Source: Maricaulis maris MCS10 (GTDB lineage Bacteria > Pseudomonadota > Alphaproteobacteria > Caulobacterales > Maricaulaceae). From it: a DNA stretch of 64,000 bases. The DNA lies in assembly GCF_000014745.1 (NCBI RefSeq), contig NC_008347.1:3302001-3366000 (forward strand), given 5' to 3'. How positions within the stretch are numbered: the first letter of the stretch is position 1; the number at the start of each line of letters is the position of its first letter. The translations under genes and the position numbers were made by a program. Positions 1-10,911 of the stretch are shown one piece after another. The notes beneath the pieces are model-generated. The model did not search any database. It saw nothing but the letters and a program-made list of their open reading frames with translations, and was not told the origin of the DNA.

Positions 1-1
1 C

Positions 2-208
2 GCGTGGGTTAGCTCATTCTACGCCCTGTTCGCGAAGTTTCTGTCGGGTTTTTCGGGCGTACTGGCGGACGCCGTCGGCTGGGTTGCCTTCTTTGTAATC
101 ACGGCGGCCTGGACCATTCCGGCGGCCATCCTTCTTGCCGTCGTCATCCGGTTCGGACCGGCAGCCGCAAGAGGCGAACACAAATTCGCGGAACGACAGA
201 CAGAATAG
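2..208 (+). CDS. C-terminal fragment of an AmpG/PAT-type MFS transporter
   Basis: The gene enters from the left edge and ends at a TAG at 206-208, so only about 68 C-terminal residues are visible. They contain a glycine- and phenylalanine-rich segment (KFLSGFSGVLADAVGW) followed by a hydrophobic helix (VAFFVITAAWTIPAAILLAV) and a short polar tail. This pattern is typical of the last helices of AmpG/PAT-family major facilitator transporters, which import muropeptides or related solutes across the inner membrane. The family call is an inference from a short tail and could be another MFS group. The gene converges on the malic enzyme gene with only 9 bases between the stops. Confidence 0.5.
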   Translation, partial: AWVSSFYALFAKFLSGFSGVLADAVGWVAFFVITAAWTIPAAILLAVVIRFGPAAARGEHKFAERQTE

Positions 209-217
209 CCCTGACCC

Positions 218-2503
218 CTACTCCGACAGTCCGCTCTCCACATCATGCTTGTCCGGATCATAGGCCGCCAAGGCGGCCAGCGTGGTGATCTCTGAGACCG
301 AGGCACCGAGCCGCGCGATCTGGACCGGTTTCTCGACGCCGACCAGCATCGGGCCGATCACCGTGGCGCCGCCCGCCATGCGCAAAAGCTTGGTGGCGAT
401 CGAGGCCGAGTGGATGGCGGGCATGACCAGAACGTTTGCCGGGCCCTTCAGTCGGGAGAAGGGGTAGAGGAAGCGGTGGGACGGATCGAGCGCGACATCG
501 ACATTCATCTCGCCCTCGTATTCAAAGTCGACGCCCCGCTCGTCAAGGATCTCGACGGCCCGGCGCAGCTTGTCCGAGCGATCGCCGGATGGATTGCCGA
601 AGGTCGAATAGGACAGGAAGGCGACACGCGGCGTGAAGCCAAACCCCTTGGCCGCGGCTGCTGTTTCGATGGCGATGTCCGCCAGCGCTTCTTCGTCCGG
701 GAATTCCGCGATATTGGTGTCGGCGATGAACAGGGTGCGGTTCTTGGCCAGGGCTATCGACATACCCATGACACGTTGGCCCTCGGCCGGGTCGAGGACT
801 TGTGAAACATCATCCAGGGCTGCGCCATAGGAGCGTGTCGTACCAGTGACCATTCCGTCGGCATCGCCCAGCTTGACCATGCAGGCGGAGAAGACGTTGC
901 GGTCATTATTGACCAGGCGTTGCACGTCGCGCTTGAGATAGCCCTTGCGCTGCAGGCGGCCGTACAGAAAGTCGGAATAGTCGGCATTGCGGTCGGACAG
1001 GCGGGCATTGACGATTTCGATCGCGTCCTCCGGCACGCCGACCAGACGCATGTTGGCGCGGGTGATTTCCTCGCGCCCGACCAGTACCGCCTTGCCAAGC
1101 TCCTGGTTCTGGAAGGCGTAGGCCGCGCGGATGACGGCGGGTTCCTCGCCTTCGGCAAAAACGATGCGGCGACCATGACCCATGACCGCGCCCTGGATCC
1201 GCTGCAGCAGGGCGGCTGTCGGGTCGAGGCGGCGGGCCAGCGAGGCGCGATAGGCCGCCATGTCCGGGATCGGCTTGCGGGCGACGCCCGTGTCCATCGC
1301 GGCCTGCGCCACATAGGGCGGGACATAGGAGATCAGGCGCGGATCAAAGGGTGACGGGATGATGTAGTTCCGGCCAAAACTCGGTCGAGCGCCGTGATAG
1401 GCTGCGGCGACCTCATCGGGCACGTCTTCCTTGGCGAGGGCCGCCAGGGCTTGTGCCGCGGCGATCTTCATCTCCTCATTGATCGTCCGCGCCCGAACGT
1501 CCAGCGCGCCGCGGAAGATATAGGGAAAGCCGAGGACATTGTTGACCTGGTTGGGATAGTCCGACCGACCGGTGGCGACGATGGCATCCTCGCGCACAGC
1601 GCGGGCATCTTCCGGCGTGATCTCCGGGTCCGGATTGGCCATCGCAAAGATGATCGGATCCTTGGCCATGGTCTTGACCATGTCCTGGGTCAGGGCGCCG
1701 GCGACTGACAGGCCGAGGAAGCAATCGGCTCCGTCGACAGCCTCGGCGAGGCTGCGTTTATCGGTCTGGACGGCATGGGCGGCCTTCCACTGGTTCAGAT
1801 TGTCGCGTTCGCTGTGGATCACGCCCTTGCTGTCACACAGGATGGCATTGTCCGGGTGAACGCCCATGGCCTTGAGCAGTTCGAGCACGGCAATACCCGC
1901 CGCGCCGGCGCCATTGACCACGACGGTCAGGTCCTCGATGCGGCGATCGGTCAGCTCGCAGGCATTGATGATGCCGGCGGCGGAAATGATGGCCGTACCA
2001 TGCTGGTCATCATGGAAAACCGGGACATCGAGCAGTTCGCGCAGGCGCTGCTCGACGATGAAGCTTTCCGGTGCCTTGATGTCTTCCAGATTGATGCCAC
2101 CGAACGTGTTGCCAATGCGTTTGACGCACTCGATGAATTGCTCGGCATCCTCCTCCTCGACCTCGATGTCGATGGCGTCGATATCGGCGAAGCGTTTGAA
2201 CAGGACGGCCTTGCCTTCCATCACCGGCTTGGATGCCATGGCGCCCAGATTGCCAAGGCCCAGGATGGCGGTGCCGTTGGAGATCACCGCGACCATATTT
2301 CCCTTGGACGTATAGTCGTAGACCTTGTCCGGGTCCTCCGCGATGGCCTTGACCGGCACGGCAACGCCGGGGCTGTAGGCAAGCGAGAGGTCGCGCTGGG
2401 TGGCCATGGGTTTGGTCGGCGACATGGCGAGTTTGCCGGGAACAGGTTCCTTGTGGAAGGCGAGGGCATCCTCGTCCTCGACTCGACTGGTTCTGTCGTT
2501 CAT
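218..2503 (-). CDS. maeB: NADP-dependent malic enzyme with C-terminal phosphotransacetylase-like domain
   Basis: The enzyme oxidatively decarboxylates malate to pyruvate with NADP, linking the TCA cycle to pyruvate and NADPH supply in the cytoplasm. The 761-residue length matches the MaeB hybrid family. Roughly residues 20-430 form the malic enzyme part (LAYSPGVAVP near the start, the VFHDDQHGTA segment, and a nucleotide-binding VVVNGAGAAGIA stretch). About 440-760 form a phosphotransacetylase-like domain (VMVTGTTRSYG-type region, final VGVEKPVQIA segment), which in this family is regulatory rather than a proven acetyltransferase. The ATG at 2503 has AAGGA eight bases upstream; a GTG one codon earlier is possible. 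It is divergent from mutS across about 100 bases. Confidence 0.93.
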   Translation of the reverse strand: MNDRTSRVEDEDALAFHKEPVPGKLAMSPTKPMATQRDLSLAYSPGVAVPVKAIAEDPDKVYDYTSKGNMVAVISNGTAILGLGNLGAMASKPVMEGKAVLFKRFADIDAIDIEVEEEDAEQFIECVKRIGNTFGGINLEDIKAPESFIVEQRLRELLDVPVFHDDQHGTAIISAAGIINACELTDRRIEDLTVVVNGAGAAGIAVLELLKAMGVHPDNAILCDSKGVIHSERDNLNQWKAAHAVQTDKRSLAEAVDGADCFLGLSVAGALTQDMVKTMAKDPIIFAMANPDPEITPEDARAVREDAIVATGRSDYPNQVNNVLGFPYIFRGALDVRARTINEEMKIAAAQALAALAKEDVPDEVAAAYHGARPSFGRNYIIPSPFDPRLISYVPPYVAQAAMDTGVARKPIPDMAAYRASLARRLDPTAALLQRIQGAVMGHGRRIVFAEGEEPAVIRAAYAFQNQELGKAVLVGREEITRANMRLVGVPEDAIEIVNARLSDRNADYSDFLYGRLQRKGYLKRDVQRLVNNDRNVFSACMVKLGDADGMVTGTTRSYGAALDDVSQVLDPAEGQRVMGMSIALAKNRTLFIADTNIAEFPDEEALADIAIETAAAAKGFGFTPRVAFLSYSTFGNPSGDRSDKLRRAVEILDERGVDFEYEGEMNVDVALDPSHRFLYPFSRLKGPANVLVMPAIHSASIATKLLRMAGGATVIGPMLVGVEKPVQIARLGASVSEITTLAALAAYDPDKHDVESGLSE

Positions 2504-2602
2504 CACCGATGTCCTTGTAAGATCTGAAGTCCCGGGGGATACAGCGCTCTAGCCGCTTCGCACCCTTGCACGCAAGGTGAAACCTCGCCACCGTCTGCGC
2601 CG

Positions 2603-5296
2603 ATGAATGCCATGTCGACCCTCCCCGTGCCGCGCGATCGCACCTTTCCCTCGAGTGAGGGTGCAACCCCGATGATGCAGCAATTCCTCGAGCTGCGCGC
2701 CCAGGCGCCGGCCGATGCCTTGCTGTTCTACCGGATGGGCGACTTCTACGAGTTGTTCTTCGATGATGCCGTGCGCGCTTCGGCGGCCCTTGATATCGCC
2801 CTGACCAAACGCGGGGAGCACCAGGGCGAGCCGATCTCGATGTGCGGCGTCCCGGCGGCGACAGCGGAGGCCTATCTCGCGCGCCTGATCAAGGCCGGTT
2901 TCAAGGTTGCCGTCGGCGAGCAGATGGAAGACCCGAAGACGGCCAAGGCCCGCGGCGGTTCGAAAGCCGTTGTCCGACGGGCCATTACCCGTGTTGTCAC
3001 GCCGGGCACGCTGACCGAGGACAGCCTGCTGGACCCGCGCGTCTCCAACCGGATTGCGGCACTGGCCCAATTGGTGACCGGTGAGGCAGCGCTGGCCTGG
3101 GCCGATGTCTCGACCGGAGACTTCCGGGTTTCTCCGGTTGCCACCGAGAACCTGGCTGCCGAGATCGCCGCCATGAGCCCGGCCGAATTGCTGGTCGAGG
3201 AGCGGGGATTTGCCGAGGCCGCTATGTTGGCGCCGCGATCGACCCTGACCCCCCTGCCAAAAGCCAAATTTGACCCGAGCTCGGCCGAGCGCCAGTTGAA
3301 GGACCAGTTCAGGGTCCAGGAACTGACCGCTTTCGGAAACTTCACCAAGGCCGAATGCGCCGCGCTGGGCGCCTTGCTGGATTATCTGTCACTGTCACAG
3401 GCCGGGGCACCGGCGAAGCTGGCGCCACCGCGCCAGGTCGCCGCCGGAGCCTGTCTGGCCATCGATCCGGCAACTCGCGCCAGCCTCGAGATCGAACGCA
3501 CTCTGTCAGGGTCACGTCAGGGGTCCCTGCTGGATGCCATCGACCGGACGGTAACGGCACCGGGCGCGCGCAAGCTGGCTGAACGTCTGGCCAGACCATT
3601 GACGAATGTCGCTGAAATCGAGGCCCGTCTGGACGCGATTGCCTGGTTCGAGCGCGCCCGGCCCGAACGTCGGGATCTGCGCGATCGTCTGCGCCAGGCT
3701 GGAGATGCCGAGCGCGCCCTGTCGCGGTTATTGCTGGGTCGGGGCGGACCGCGCGATCTCAAATCACTCGCGGCGGCCTTGCAGGAGGGTGAGATCATCG
3801 CTTCCCGTCTGCTCGACCGGACGTTGGACACCCCGCCGACCCTGATCTCGGAAGGCCTTGAGGCCCTGGTTCTTGGCGACAAGCCGGAACTGGCAGAGCT
3901 GATCGCCGAGTTGGAACGCGCCATTGTCGACGAGCCACCGCTTCTCGCGCGCGATGGCGGTTTCATCGCCGAAGGCTGGCAGGTTGAACTGGACGAGTTG
4001 CGGCAATTGCGTGATGCGTCCCGGCGCGTGGTCGCGGGTCTGCAGCAGACTTATGCCGAGGCGGTGGGTGTCAGCGCCTTGAAGATCAAGCACAATAATG
4101 TGCTGGGTTACTTCGTCGAGGTCACCGCCAAACATGGCGATGCCCTGATGGGGGACGACCGTTTTATCCATCGTCAGACCATGGCCAATGCGATCCGCTT
4201 TTCGACCACCGAGCTGGCTGAGCTGGAGGCCAAGATCGCATCGGCCGGTGATCGCGCCCTGGCGATGGAGATCGATGCCTTTGCCGGATTGCGGGACCGG
4301 GTTGAGGCTCAGGCCGACCTGATCCGTGGCGCGGCCCGGGCTCTGGCCGAGTTCGACGTCGCGGCGAGCCTTGCAGAATGGGCGGAAGACAGCGAGGCCG
4401 CGCGGCCGGTGATGTCTCAGGACAGTGTCTTCCACATTGAAGGTGGTCGACATCCGGTCGTTGAGCGGGCGCTCGCGAAGGCGGGGGACGGGCGTTTCAC
4501 GCCGAATGACTGTCATCTGGATGGAGCCGGCGAAGAAGCCAAACGGCTGACATTCGTGACCGGCCCCAACATGGCCGGTAAATCGACATTTCTGCGCCAG
4601 AACGCCCTGATCCTGATGTTGGCGCAGGCTGGTTGCTATGTACCGGCGCGGGCGGCACGTATCGGTGTTGCCGACCGCCTTTACTCGCGCGTGGGCGCTG
4701 CTGATGATCTGGCCCGCGGTCGCTCGACCTTCATGGCGGAGATGATCGAGACGGCTGCCATTCTCAATCAGGCAACAGCGCGCAGCTTTGTCATTCTTGA
4801 CGAAATCGGACGCGGCACCGCGACCTTTGATGGCCTGTCGATCGCCTGGGCGGCTGCCGAGCATCTGCATGCGGTGAATGGCTGCAGGGCCCTCTTCGCA
4901 ACCCATTACCATGAGCTGACACGGCTCGCCGACGATCTCGACGCGGCTGGCAATGTCTCGCTCAAGGCCCGGGAATGGAAAGGTGAGCTGGTTTTTCTTC
5001 ACGAAGTCGGAAGCGGAGCGGCGGACCGGTCTTACGGGATCGAGGTCGCGCGCCGGGCCGGGTTGCCGCGGGTGTCAGTCAAGCGAGCCCAAGCGATCCT
5101 GGCACGGCTTGAGGCAGATGGAGCCCCGGCTGCGGCCCTCACCGACTTGCCGTTGTTTGCCCTGTCCGAACCGGAACCGGAGCCCGTCATTTCAGAGGTC
5201 GAGACCCGTCTTGGTGAAATCGATCCGGATGCGCTGAGTCCGCGCGAGGCGCTGGAAGTCCTGTATGCGCTCAAGGCGATGACGAAGAAGACGTGA
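2603..5296 (+). CDS. mutS: DNA mismatch repair protein MutS
   Basis: MutS recognises mismatches and small loops and recruits MutL. At 897 residues it has the usual MutS length. Visible features are the N-terminal mismatch-binding motif ([15 protein letters not shown], about residues 42-56), the central core and clamp, and the ATPase with Walker A ([10 protein letters not shown], about residue 653), the ABC-type segment around [11 protein letters not shown], Walker B ([11 protein letters not shown]) and the THYHEL motif. ATGs at 2603 and 2612 are both possible starts and neither has a clear Shine-Dalgarno sequence. glnD follows after 35 bases. Confidence 0.97.
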   Translation: MNAMSTLPVPRDRTFPSSEGATPMMQQFLELRAQAPADALLFYRMGDFYELFFDDAVRASAALDIALTKRGEHQGEPISMCGVPAATAEAYLARLIKAGFKVAVGEQMEDPKTAKARGGSKAVVRRAITRVVTPGTLTEDSLLDPRVSNRIAALAQLVTGEAALAWADVSTGDFRVSPVATENLAAEIAAMSPAELLVEERGFAEAAMLAPRSTLTPLPKAKFDPSSAERQLKDQFRVQELTAFGNFTKAECAALGALLDYLSLSQAGAPAKLAPPRQVAAGACLAIDPATRASLEIERTLSGSRQGSLLDAIDRTVTAPGARKLAERLARPLTNVAEIEARLDAIAWFERARPERRDLRDRLRQAGDAERALSRLLLGRGGPRDLKSLAAALQEGEIIASRLLDRTLDTPPTLISEGLEALVLGDKPELAELIAELERAIVDEPPLLARDGGFIAEGWQVELDELRQLRDASRRVVAGLQQTYAEAVGVSALKIKHNNVLGYFVEVTAKHGDALMGDDRFIHRQTMANAIRFSTTELAELEAKIASAGDRALAMEIDAFAGLRDRVEAQADLIRGAARALAEFDVAASLAEWAEDSEAARPVMSQDSVFHIEGGRHPVVERALAKAGDGRFTPNDCHLDGAGEEAKRLTFVTGPNMAGKSTFLRQNALILMLAQAGCYVPARAARIGVADRLYSRVGAADDLARGRSTFMAEMIETAAILNQATARSFVILDEIGRGTATFDGLSIAWAAAEHLHAVNGCRALFATHYHELTRLADDLDAAGNVSLKAREWKGELVFLHEVGSGAADRSYGIEVARRAGLPRVSVKRAQAILARLEADGAPAAALTDLPLFALSEPEPEPVISEVETRLGEIDPDALSPREALEVLYALKAMTKKT

Positions 5297-5331
5297 CGCC
5301 GCCGGTTGCGGTGCTCTAGATTGGATCCACG

Positions 5332-8142
5332 ATGAAGATGCCCGCACTGCCCGCTTCGCTGGATGGTCTGCAATTGCGGGCCCGACTGGCTGCCGCCCTG
5401 GCGCAACAGGGGTGGGAGTCACCGGCTGCCCGTGCAGCTGCGCTGGCGCATGTTCGCACGTCCATAGACCGGTTTAGAACGCAGGCCTTTGACAGCCTGA
5501 CCGGCGCCGGCGGGGGCGCGATTGCGGCCCACCTGCTGTCAGAAGGCATGAGCGTCTGCCTGCACGCCCTGTTCGATTCCATGGCGGCAGCTGACCTGGC
5601 CGGGTCAACCGGCGTGGCATTGTGCGCTCAAGGGGGCTTCGGAGCTGGCGAGCTGGCACCCTCGTCCGATATTGATCTGATGCTGATCAAGCCCGACGAG
5701 CCCGGCGAAGCGACCGATGCCTTCCTCCAGCAATTCTTGTACGCGCTCTGGGATCTGAAAATCGATGTCGGCGGTGGTGCCTGTCGGACCATGGATGAAA
5801 CCATCGCGCTGACACAGCTCGACGCGTCGGAACGCACTGCGCTCCTGTCCTTGCGTCACCTGGCTGGCGATGAAGCCGCAACAGCGACCCTGGCGCAAAG
5901 GTTCCGCGACGAGGTCGTCGCCGGTGATCTGCCGGCCTTTGTGGAAGCCAAGCTCAAGGAGCGTGACGCCCGGATCGAGAAGGCGGGCCGGTCGCGCTAC
6001 ACAGTCGAGCCCAACCTGAAATCGAGCAAGGGTGGTTTGCGCGATCTGCAGCTGATGCGCTGGCTGGCGCAATTTCTCTACGGGGCTGATGCTTTCGAGC
6101 GATGGGTTGGCAGTCGTTTGCTGTCAGTCGAAGACGTCTCCAAATACATTCTCGCTGATGATTTCCTGTGGACGGTTCGCTTTCACTTGCACGAGCTTGC
6201 CGGCGGCAAGGACGAACGTCTGACATTCGACGTCCAGCCGGAGATCGCGGCGCGGATGGGCTTCGAGGATGGTGAAACCGACAGCGGTGTCGAGCGTTTC
6301 ATGCGTCGGTATTTCCGTACGGCGATGGATGTCGGCGCCCTCACACGTCTGGTATGCGCCAAGCTTGAGGCCGATGCCTGGAAGTCGAAACCCCGCGGCT
6401 TGGCGCGTTTTCTGCCGCCGGGAATGGAGGCGGCGGAGGACGCTGATGTTGGTGAGTTCATCGTGCGTGAGGGCCGACTGGATTTTGCCCACGCGACCCA
6501 GATCCGCGAAGACCCGATCCGCCTGATGCGCTTTTTCCATGTTGCCGCGTCGCGGCGCCTGGACTTGCACCCCGAGGCGGTGGCGAGAATTGGCCGCACC
6601 CTGCACCTTATCGACGATGATTTCCGCCGGGCGCCGCGAGCGGCACGGGCCTTCTTTGCGGTCCTTTTGGACAGTGCCGCACCGATGGCGGTGTTGCGAA
6701 TGATGACAGAGGCGGGCGTGCTGGGTCGCTATCTCCCGGAATTCGGGGACATTGTCGCCCGCACCCAGTTCAACATGTATCACCGCTACACCGTCGATGA
6801 GCACACCTTGCAAGCGCTTGGTGTGTTGCGAGAGATCGAGGACGGCCTGCATCCGTTGGATCACCCGCTGTCGACCCGATTGGCGCCGCTGATCCAGAAC
6901 CGTCGCGCCCTCCATCTGGCGGTCTTGCTGCATGACACTGGCAAGGGCGCCGGTGATCAGTGCATTGAGGGGGCCGCTCGGGCCATGACTGCCTGTGAGC
7001 GTATGGGGCTGGGAGATTCCGAGACCGAGCTGGTTTCCTGGCTGATCGCGTCTCATCTGTTGATGAGTGACACCGCGCAGCGCCGTGACCTGTCCGACCC
7101 CAGGACCGTGGCTGACTTTGCTGCTGCGGTTGGTACCGTGGAGCGGTTGCGGCTTCTGACAGTCCTGACAGTTGTCGACATACGTGCGGTTGGGCCGGGT
7201 GTCTGGAATGGCTGGAAGGGCCAATTGATCCGAGAGCTCTATTCGGCAACCGAGCAGGTCCTTTCCTGTGATGGTGACAATCTGCAGCTGGCGCGCGAGA
7301 CCCTGGCCGAAAAGGCCGAGTTGGCGAGGAGCCGGATCCGGCCGAGACTGGAGCGCGTCAACGCCGAGTTTGCCAGCTGGTGGACTGCCGAGCTGAATGA
7401 CGCCTACTGGACGGCTTTCTCTGAGGAAGACCGCTTCCGCCATGCTGCCTTTGTACGCCATGCCCGTGATGCCGGCCGCCAGACCTCGGCAGCAGTGCGG
7501 GTTGATCGTCGGCGGGCCGCGACGGAAGTCATGATCTGGTCGCCTGATAGGGAACGGGTGTTTGCCGACATCGTCGCTGCCTTTGCCGAAGTGGGCGCTG
7601 ATGTGGTCGGGGCGACCATCAACACCACTACATCGCGCCAGGTCTTCGACATCTTCTATATCCAGGATGCTGCGGGCCAGCCTTATGGCAAGCATGACGC
7701 TGTCCAGCGTCAGGCTTTGGTCGGGTATCTGCGGGAGGTCGCGACCGGCGAAGTCACGGTCCGCCGTCGCCCGGCGGCACCGCTGAAGCGGCGTGATGCG
7801 GCATTTCGGGTTACGCCCAGCGTCACCATCTCCAATGAAATCGCCGAGCAGGCGACCGTGATCGAGGCCTCGGGGCGCGACCGTCCCGGATTGCTGGCCG
7901 ATCTGGCGGATGTTCTGGCCGATGAAGGCCTCGCACTGACTTCGGCCCAGATCGACGGCTATGGCGAACGCGCGACGGACGTGTTCTACGTCACTCACAA
8001 GGACGAAAAACTGGTCGATGAAGCGATCAGTGAAAGTGTCCGCAATGGGCTGTTGGCGGTGTTTTCCGAGAACGAAACAGCCTTTGACAAGAAAGCTGCG
8101 CAACGCGGCATCGCCCGGGCCCGGGCCAGTGTGTTGAGGTAG
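5332..8142 (+). CDS. glnD: Bifunctional PII uridylyltransferase / uridylyl-removing enzyme
   Basis: GlnD senses glutamine and uridylylates or deuridylylates PII proteins, setting nitrogen status signalling. The 936-residue protein shows the full domain order: nucleotidyltransferase with GELAPSSDIDLML (about residues 103-115), the GlnD linker (LKSSKGGLRDLQ), an HD phosphohydrolase domain (LAVLLHDTGKGAG, about residue 527) and two C-terminal ACT domains (VFADIVAAFAEVGADVVGA; ASGRDRPGLLADLADVL). The gene directly follows mutS, and its stop is two bases before murJ, so the genes are probably co-transcribed. Confidence 0.96.
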   Translation: MKMPALPASLDGLQLRARLAAALAQQGWESPAARAAALAHVRTSIDRFRTQAFDSLTGAGGGAIAAHLLSEGMSVCLHALFDSMAAADLAGSTGVALCAQGGFGAGELAPSSDIDLMLIKPDEPGEATDAFLQQFLYALWDLKIDVGGGACRTMDETIALTQLDASERTALLSLRHLAGDEAATATLAQRFRDEVVAGDLPAFVEAKLKERDARIEKAGRSRYTVEPNLKSSKGGLRDLQLMRWLAQFLYGADAFERWVGSRLLSVEDVSKYILADDFLWTVRFHLHELAGGKDERLTFDVQPEIAARMGFEDGETDSGVERFMRRYFRTAMDVGALTRLVCAKLEADAWKSKPRGLARFLPPGMEAAEDADVGEFIVREGRLDFAHATQIREDPIRLMRFFHVAASRRLDLHPEAVARIGRTLHLIDDDFRRAPRAARAFFAVLLDSAAPMAVLRMMTEAGVLGRYLPEFGDIVARTQFNMYHRYTVDEHTLQALGVLREIEDGLHPLDHPLSTRLAPLIQNRRALHLAVLLHDTGKGAGDQCIEGAARAMTACERMGLGDSETELVSWLIASHLLMSDTAQRRDLSDPRTVADFAAAVGTVERLRLLTVLTVVDIRAVGPGVWNGWKGQLIRELYSATEQVLSCDGDNLQLARETLAEKAELARSRIRPRLERVNAEFASWWTAELNDAYWTAFSEEDRFRHAAFVRHARDAGRQTSAAVRVDRRRAATEVMIWSPDRERVFADIVAAFAEVGADVVGATINTTTSRQVFDIFYIQDAAGQPYGKHDAVQRQALVGYLREVATGEVTVRRRPAAPLKRRDAAFRVTPSVTISNEIAEQATVIEASGRDRPGLLADLADVLADEGLALTSAQIDGYGERATDVFYVTHKDEKLVDEAISESVRNGLLAVFSENETAFDKKAAQRGIARARASVLR

Positions 8143-8144
8143 GC

Positions 8145-9689
8145 ATGCGGCTTTTACGTTCCACGGCCATTGTCGGCGTCCTGACCATGGCGAGCCGTGT
8201 CCTCGGCCTTGTTCGCGAAATGCTGCTCGCCGCATCGCTTGGCGCCGGGGTGATCACCGACGTATTCCTGACAGCCTTCCAGTTTCCGAACCTGTTCCGG
8301 CGGATATTCGCGGAAGGCGCTTTCAATTCGGCCTTCATACCGTTGTATGCCGGCAAGCTGGAATCGGGTGAACAGGACGAGGCGATCCGCTTTGCCCGGC
8401 AAGTCATGTCGGTCTTGCTGACGTCCATGCTGGTGCTGGTCATCGCTGCGCAATTCCTGATGCCGTGGCTGATGTATGCGCTGGGGCCGGGCTTTGTTGG
8501 CGAGCCAGGACCGTTCCGGCTGGCTGTGCTGCTGACCCAGATCACCATGCCCTACCTGATGATGATGTCGCTCAGCGCGATGCTGAGCGGGGTGCTGAAC
8601 TCCCACGGTCGCTTTGCGGTTGCCGCAGCGGCGCCGGTCCTGCTCAACCTGATCCTGATCGGAATATTGCTGTTCTCGCCGGCGAATGGCGAGCAGCTCG
8701 CCTTGCACCTTTCAATCGGCATCAGCCTGTCCGGTGTGGCGCAATTGGTCTGGTTGTTCGCCGCCTGCCGCGCGACCGGTCTGCGCCTGTCGGTTTCGAT
8801 GCCGCGCATGACGCCGGGTGTCCGCCGCCTGATCACACTCGGCATACCCGGAGCCATCGCGGCGGGCGTGACGCAGATCAATATTCTGGTGACGTCGTCG
8901 ATCGCGACGATCGAGGAAGGCGCAAAGTCGTGGCTGTATTTCGCTGACCGACTCTATCAGTTGCCGCTCGGGGTGGTTGGTATCGCCATGGGGGTGGTGC
9001 TCCTGCCGGCCCTGAGCGCACGTGTTCGTGCCGGAGAGACGCAGGCCGCTTCGAATGCAATGAACCGGGCGCTGGAAATTTCGATGGCCCTGACCCTGCC
9101 TGCGGCGACTGCACTGGCGACAATACCGGTCTTCATTGCCACGGGCCTTTACGAGCGCAACGCCTTTACCTCACAGGATGCGGTGATGGTCAGTCAGGCG
9201 TTGGTTCCGTTTGCGATCGGCTTGCCGGCATTCGTCTTGATCAAGGTCCTGTCGCCAGGATTTTTTGCGCGTGAAGACACGATGACGCCGATGAAGTTTG
9301 CGGCCATTGGAGTGGCGGTGAACCTCGCCCTGGGTCTCGGCCTGTTTTTTGGCCCGCTCGGGTTTGCCGGTCTTGCCATTGCGACCGCGGTCGCCGGCTG
9401 GGTCAATATGAGCCTGCTCGCAATCACGTTGAGCCGGCGTGGTCTCTTCGAGCCGGATATCCGATTGTTGGGCAAGCTGCCGCGCATTGTGCTGGCCTGT
9501 GCAGCCATGGCCGCCTTTCTTCTCGTCGCCGAGCATTATGCGGATGCATTGCGGATCTACCTGTTTGACTCGACCCTTCTGACACTTCTCGTTGTCTGTT
9601 GTGGTGGCCTGGGTGTTTACGGCATTGCCGCGTTGGTAACGGGCGCCTTGCGGCCCTCCGAGGTGCGCGGCGCGCTCAAGCGCTCTTGA
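8145..9689 (+). CDS. murJ: Lipid II flippase MurJ (MviN)
   Basis: MurJ moves the peptidoglycan precursor lipid II across the inner membrane. The protein (514 residues) is a multi-helix MOP-superfamily protein. Its N-terminus (STAIVGVLTMASRVLGLVRE) and the FPNLFRRIFAEGAFNSAFIP segment are hallmark MurJ sequences. About 13-14 hydrophobic helices can be read, in line with the family. GAGGTAGGC just before the ATG is a good ribosome binding site. glnD-murJ-trpS is a familiar alphaproteobacterial order. The start lies two bases after the glnD stop, suggesting coupling. Confidence 0.96.
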   Translation: MRLLRSTAIVGVLTMASRVLGLVREMLLAASLGAGVITDVFLTAFQFPNLFRRIFAEGAFNSAFIPLYAGKLESGEQDEAIRFARQVMSVLLTSMLVLVIAAQFLMPWLMYALGPGFVGEPGPFRLAVLLTQITMPYLMMMSLSAMLSGVLNSHGRFAVAAAAPVLLNLILIGILLFSPANGEQLALHLSIGISLSGVAQLVWLFAACRATGLRLSVSMPRMTPGVRRLITLGIPGAIAAGVTQINILVTSSIATIEEGAKSWLYFADRLYQLPLGVVGIAMGVVLLPALSARVRAGETQAASNAMNRALEISMALTLPAATALATIPVFIATGLYERNAFTSQDAVMVSQALVPFAIGLPAFVLIKVLSPGFFAREDTMTPMKFAAIGVAVNLALGLGLFFGPLGFAGLAIATAVAGWVNMSLLAITLSRRGLFEPDIRLLGKLPRIVLACAAMAAFLLVAEHYADALRIYLFDSTLLTLLVVCCGGLGVYGIAALVTGALRPSEVRGALKRS

Positions 9690-9750
9690 GGCCAGGTCCT
9701 GCGCTCGTTAAGACGCGTGTTCCTGTTCGCCCTTTCCGCAAGGCCCTCCC

Positions 9751-10788
9751 ATGAGTGACACGCCCACCGCCTACCAAGGCCCGAAACGCATCTTCTCCGG
9801 CATGCAGCCGACCGGTCGCCTGCACCTCGGCAATTATCTCGGTGCTCTGAAGAACTGGGTGGCGATGCAGGATGAGGATGAGTCCGAGCGCATCTATTGC
9901 GTGGTCGACATGCACGCCGTCACCATGCCGCATGACGCCAAGGCCTTGCCGGATGCCGTGCGCCGCGTGACGGCCGCTTACCTTGCCGCTGGTCTGGACC
10001 CGGAAAAGAACGTGATTTTTGCTCAGTCTGCGGTTCCGGCCCATGCCGAACTGGCCTGGATCCTCAATTGTGTCGCCCGTCTTGGTTGGGCCGAGCGGAT
10101 GACCCAGTTCAAGGACAAGGGCGGCAAGGACCGGGAACGTGTCTCGGTCGGCCTGCTGACCTACCCGGTCCTGATGGCCGCCGATATCCTGGTCTACAAG
10201 GCGACCCATGTGCCGGTTGGCGATGACCAGAAGCAGCATCTCGAATTGTGCCGTGATGTCGCCGCTCGCTTCAATCGCGATTTCGGCGATGGTGAAGCCG
10301 TCTTCCCGATCACAGAACCGCTCATCCAGGGTCCGGGCGCCCGCATCATGAGTTTGCGTGACGGCACCGCCAAGATGTCGAAATCGGACCCGTCGGACAA
10401 TTCCCGGATCAATCTCGAGGATGATGCCGACACCATTGCCCGCAAGATCAAGAAGGCCAAGACCGATCCCGAACCGCTGCCGGACTCGATCGACGGTCTG
10501 GACGGTCGTCCGGAAGCCTCGAACCTGGTCGGTATTTTCGCGGCCCTGACCGGCGGCTCCAAAGCCTCTGTCCTCGCCGAATATGGCGGCCAGGGTTTCG
10601 GCGCCTTCAAACCGGCCCTGGCCGAAGTCGCAGTCGAGTATCTCGCCCCGATCTCCGACGAATACCGTCGGCTGATCGCCGAGCCGGCCGAGATTGACCG
10701 GATCCTGAAAAAGGGCGCGGAACGGGCGCGGGCAGTGGCGGAACCGGTGATTGCCGAAGCGAAAGCGGCGATCGGTTTCTGGGGCTAG
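9751..10788 (+). CDS. trpS: Tryptophanyl-tRNA synthetase
   Basis: This class I aminoacyl-tRNA synthetase charges tRNA-Trp. The 345-residue length is normal. The HIGH-type motif is seen as [13 protein letters not shown] near residue 24, the KMSKS motif as [12 protein letters not shown] near residue 208, and the [13 protein letters not shown] segment is typical of bacterial TrpS. It follows murJ after 61 bases with no obvious terminator, so it is probably in the same transcript. No T-box or other leader was recognised. Confidence 0.97.
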   Translation: MSDTPTAYQGPKRIFSGMQPTGRLHLGNYLGALKNWVAMQDEDESERIYCVVDMHAVTMPHDAKALPDAVRRVTAAYLAAGLDPEKNVIFAQSAVPAHAELAWILNCVARLGWAERMTQFKDKGGKDRERVSVGLLTYPVLMAADILVYKATHVPVGDDQKQHLELCRDVAARFNRDFGDGEAVFPITEPLIQGPGARIMSLRDGTAKMSKSDPSDNSRINLEDDADTIARKIKKAKTDPEPLPDSIDGLDGRPEASNLVGIFAALTGGSKASVLAEYGGQGFGAFKPALAEVAVEYLAPISDEYRRLIAEPAEIDRILKKGAERARAVAEPVIAEAKAAIGFWG

Positions 10789-10911
10789 CCCATTTGCCGC
10801 ACTCCCGGTCCGGCTGGAAATCGAATAAAGCATCGATTTGAGGTGGTATGGCTCGTGTCGCCCCGGGTCGTTTTCAAGCGTGTATTCGCCGCCGGCATTG
10901 ATGAGGACACC

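Noticed and set aside
6124-8235. 703-codon open frame opposite glnD
   Set aside because: The glnD frame on the other strand has complete domains. The antisense frame shows no recognisable family and is the expected by-product of high GC content.
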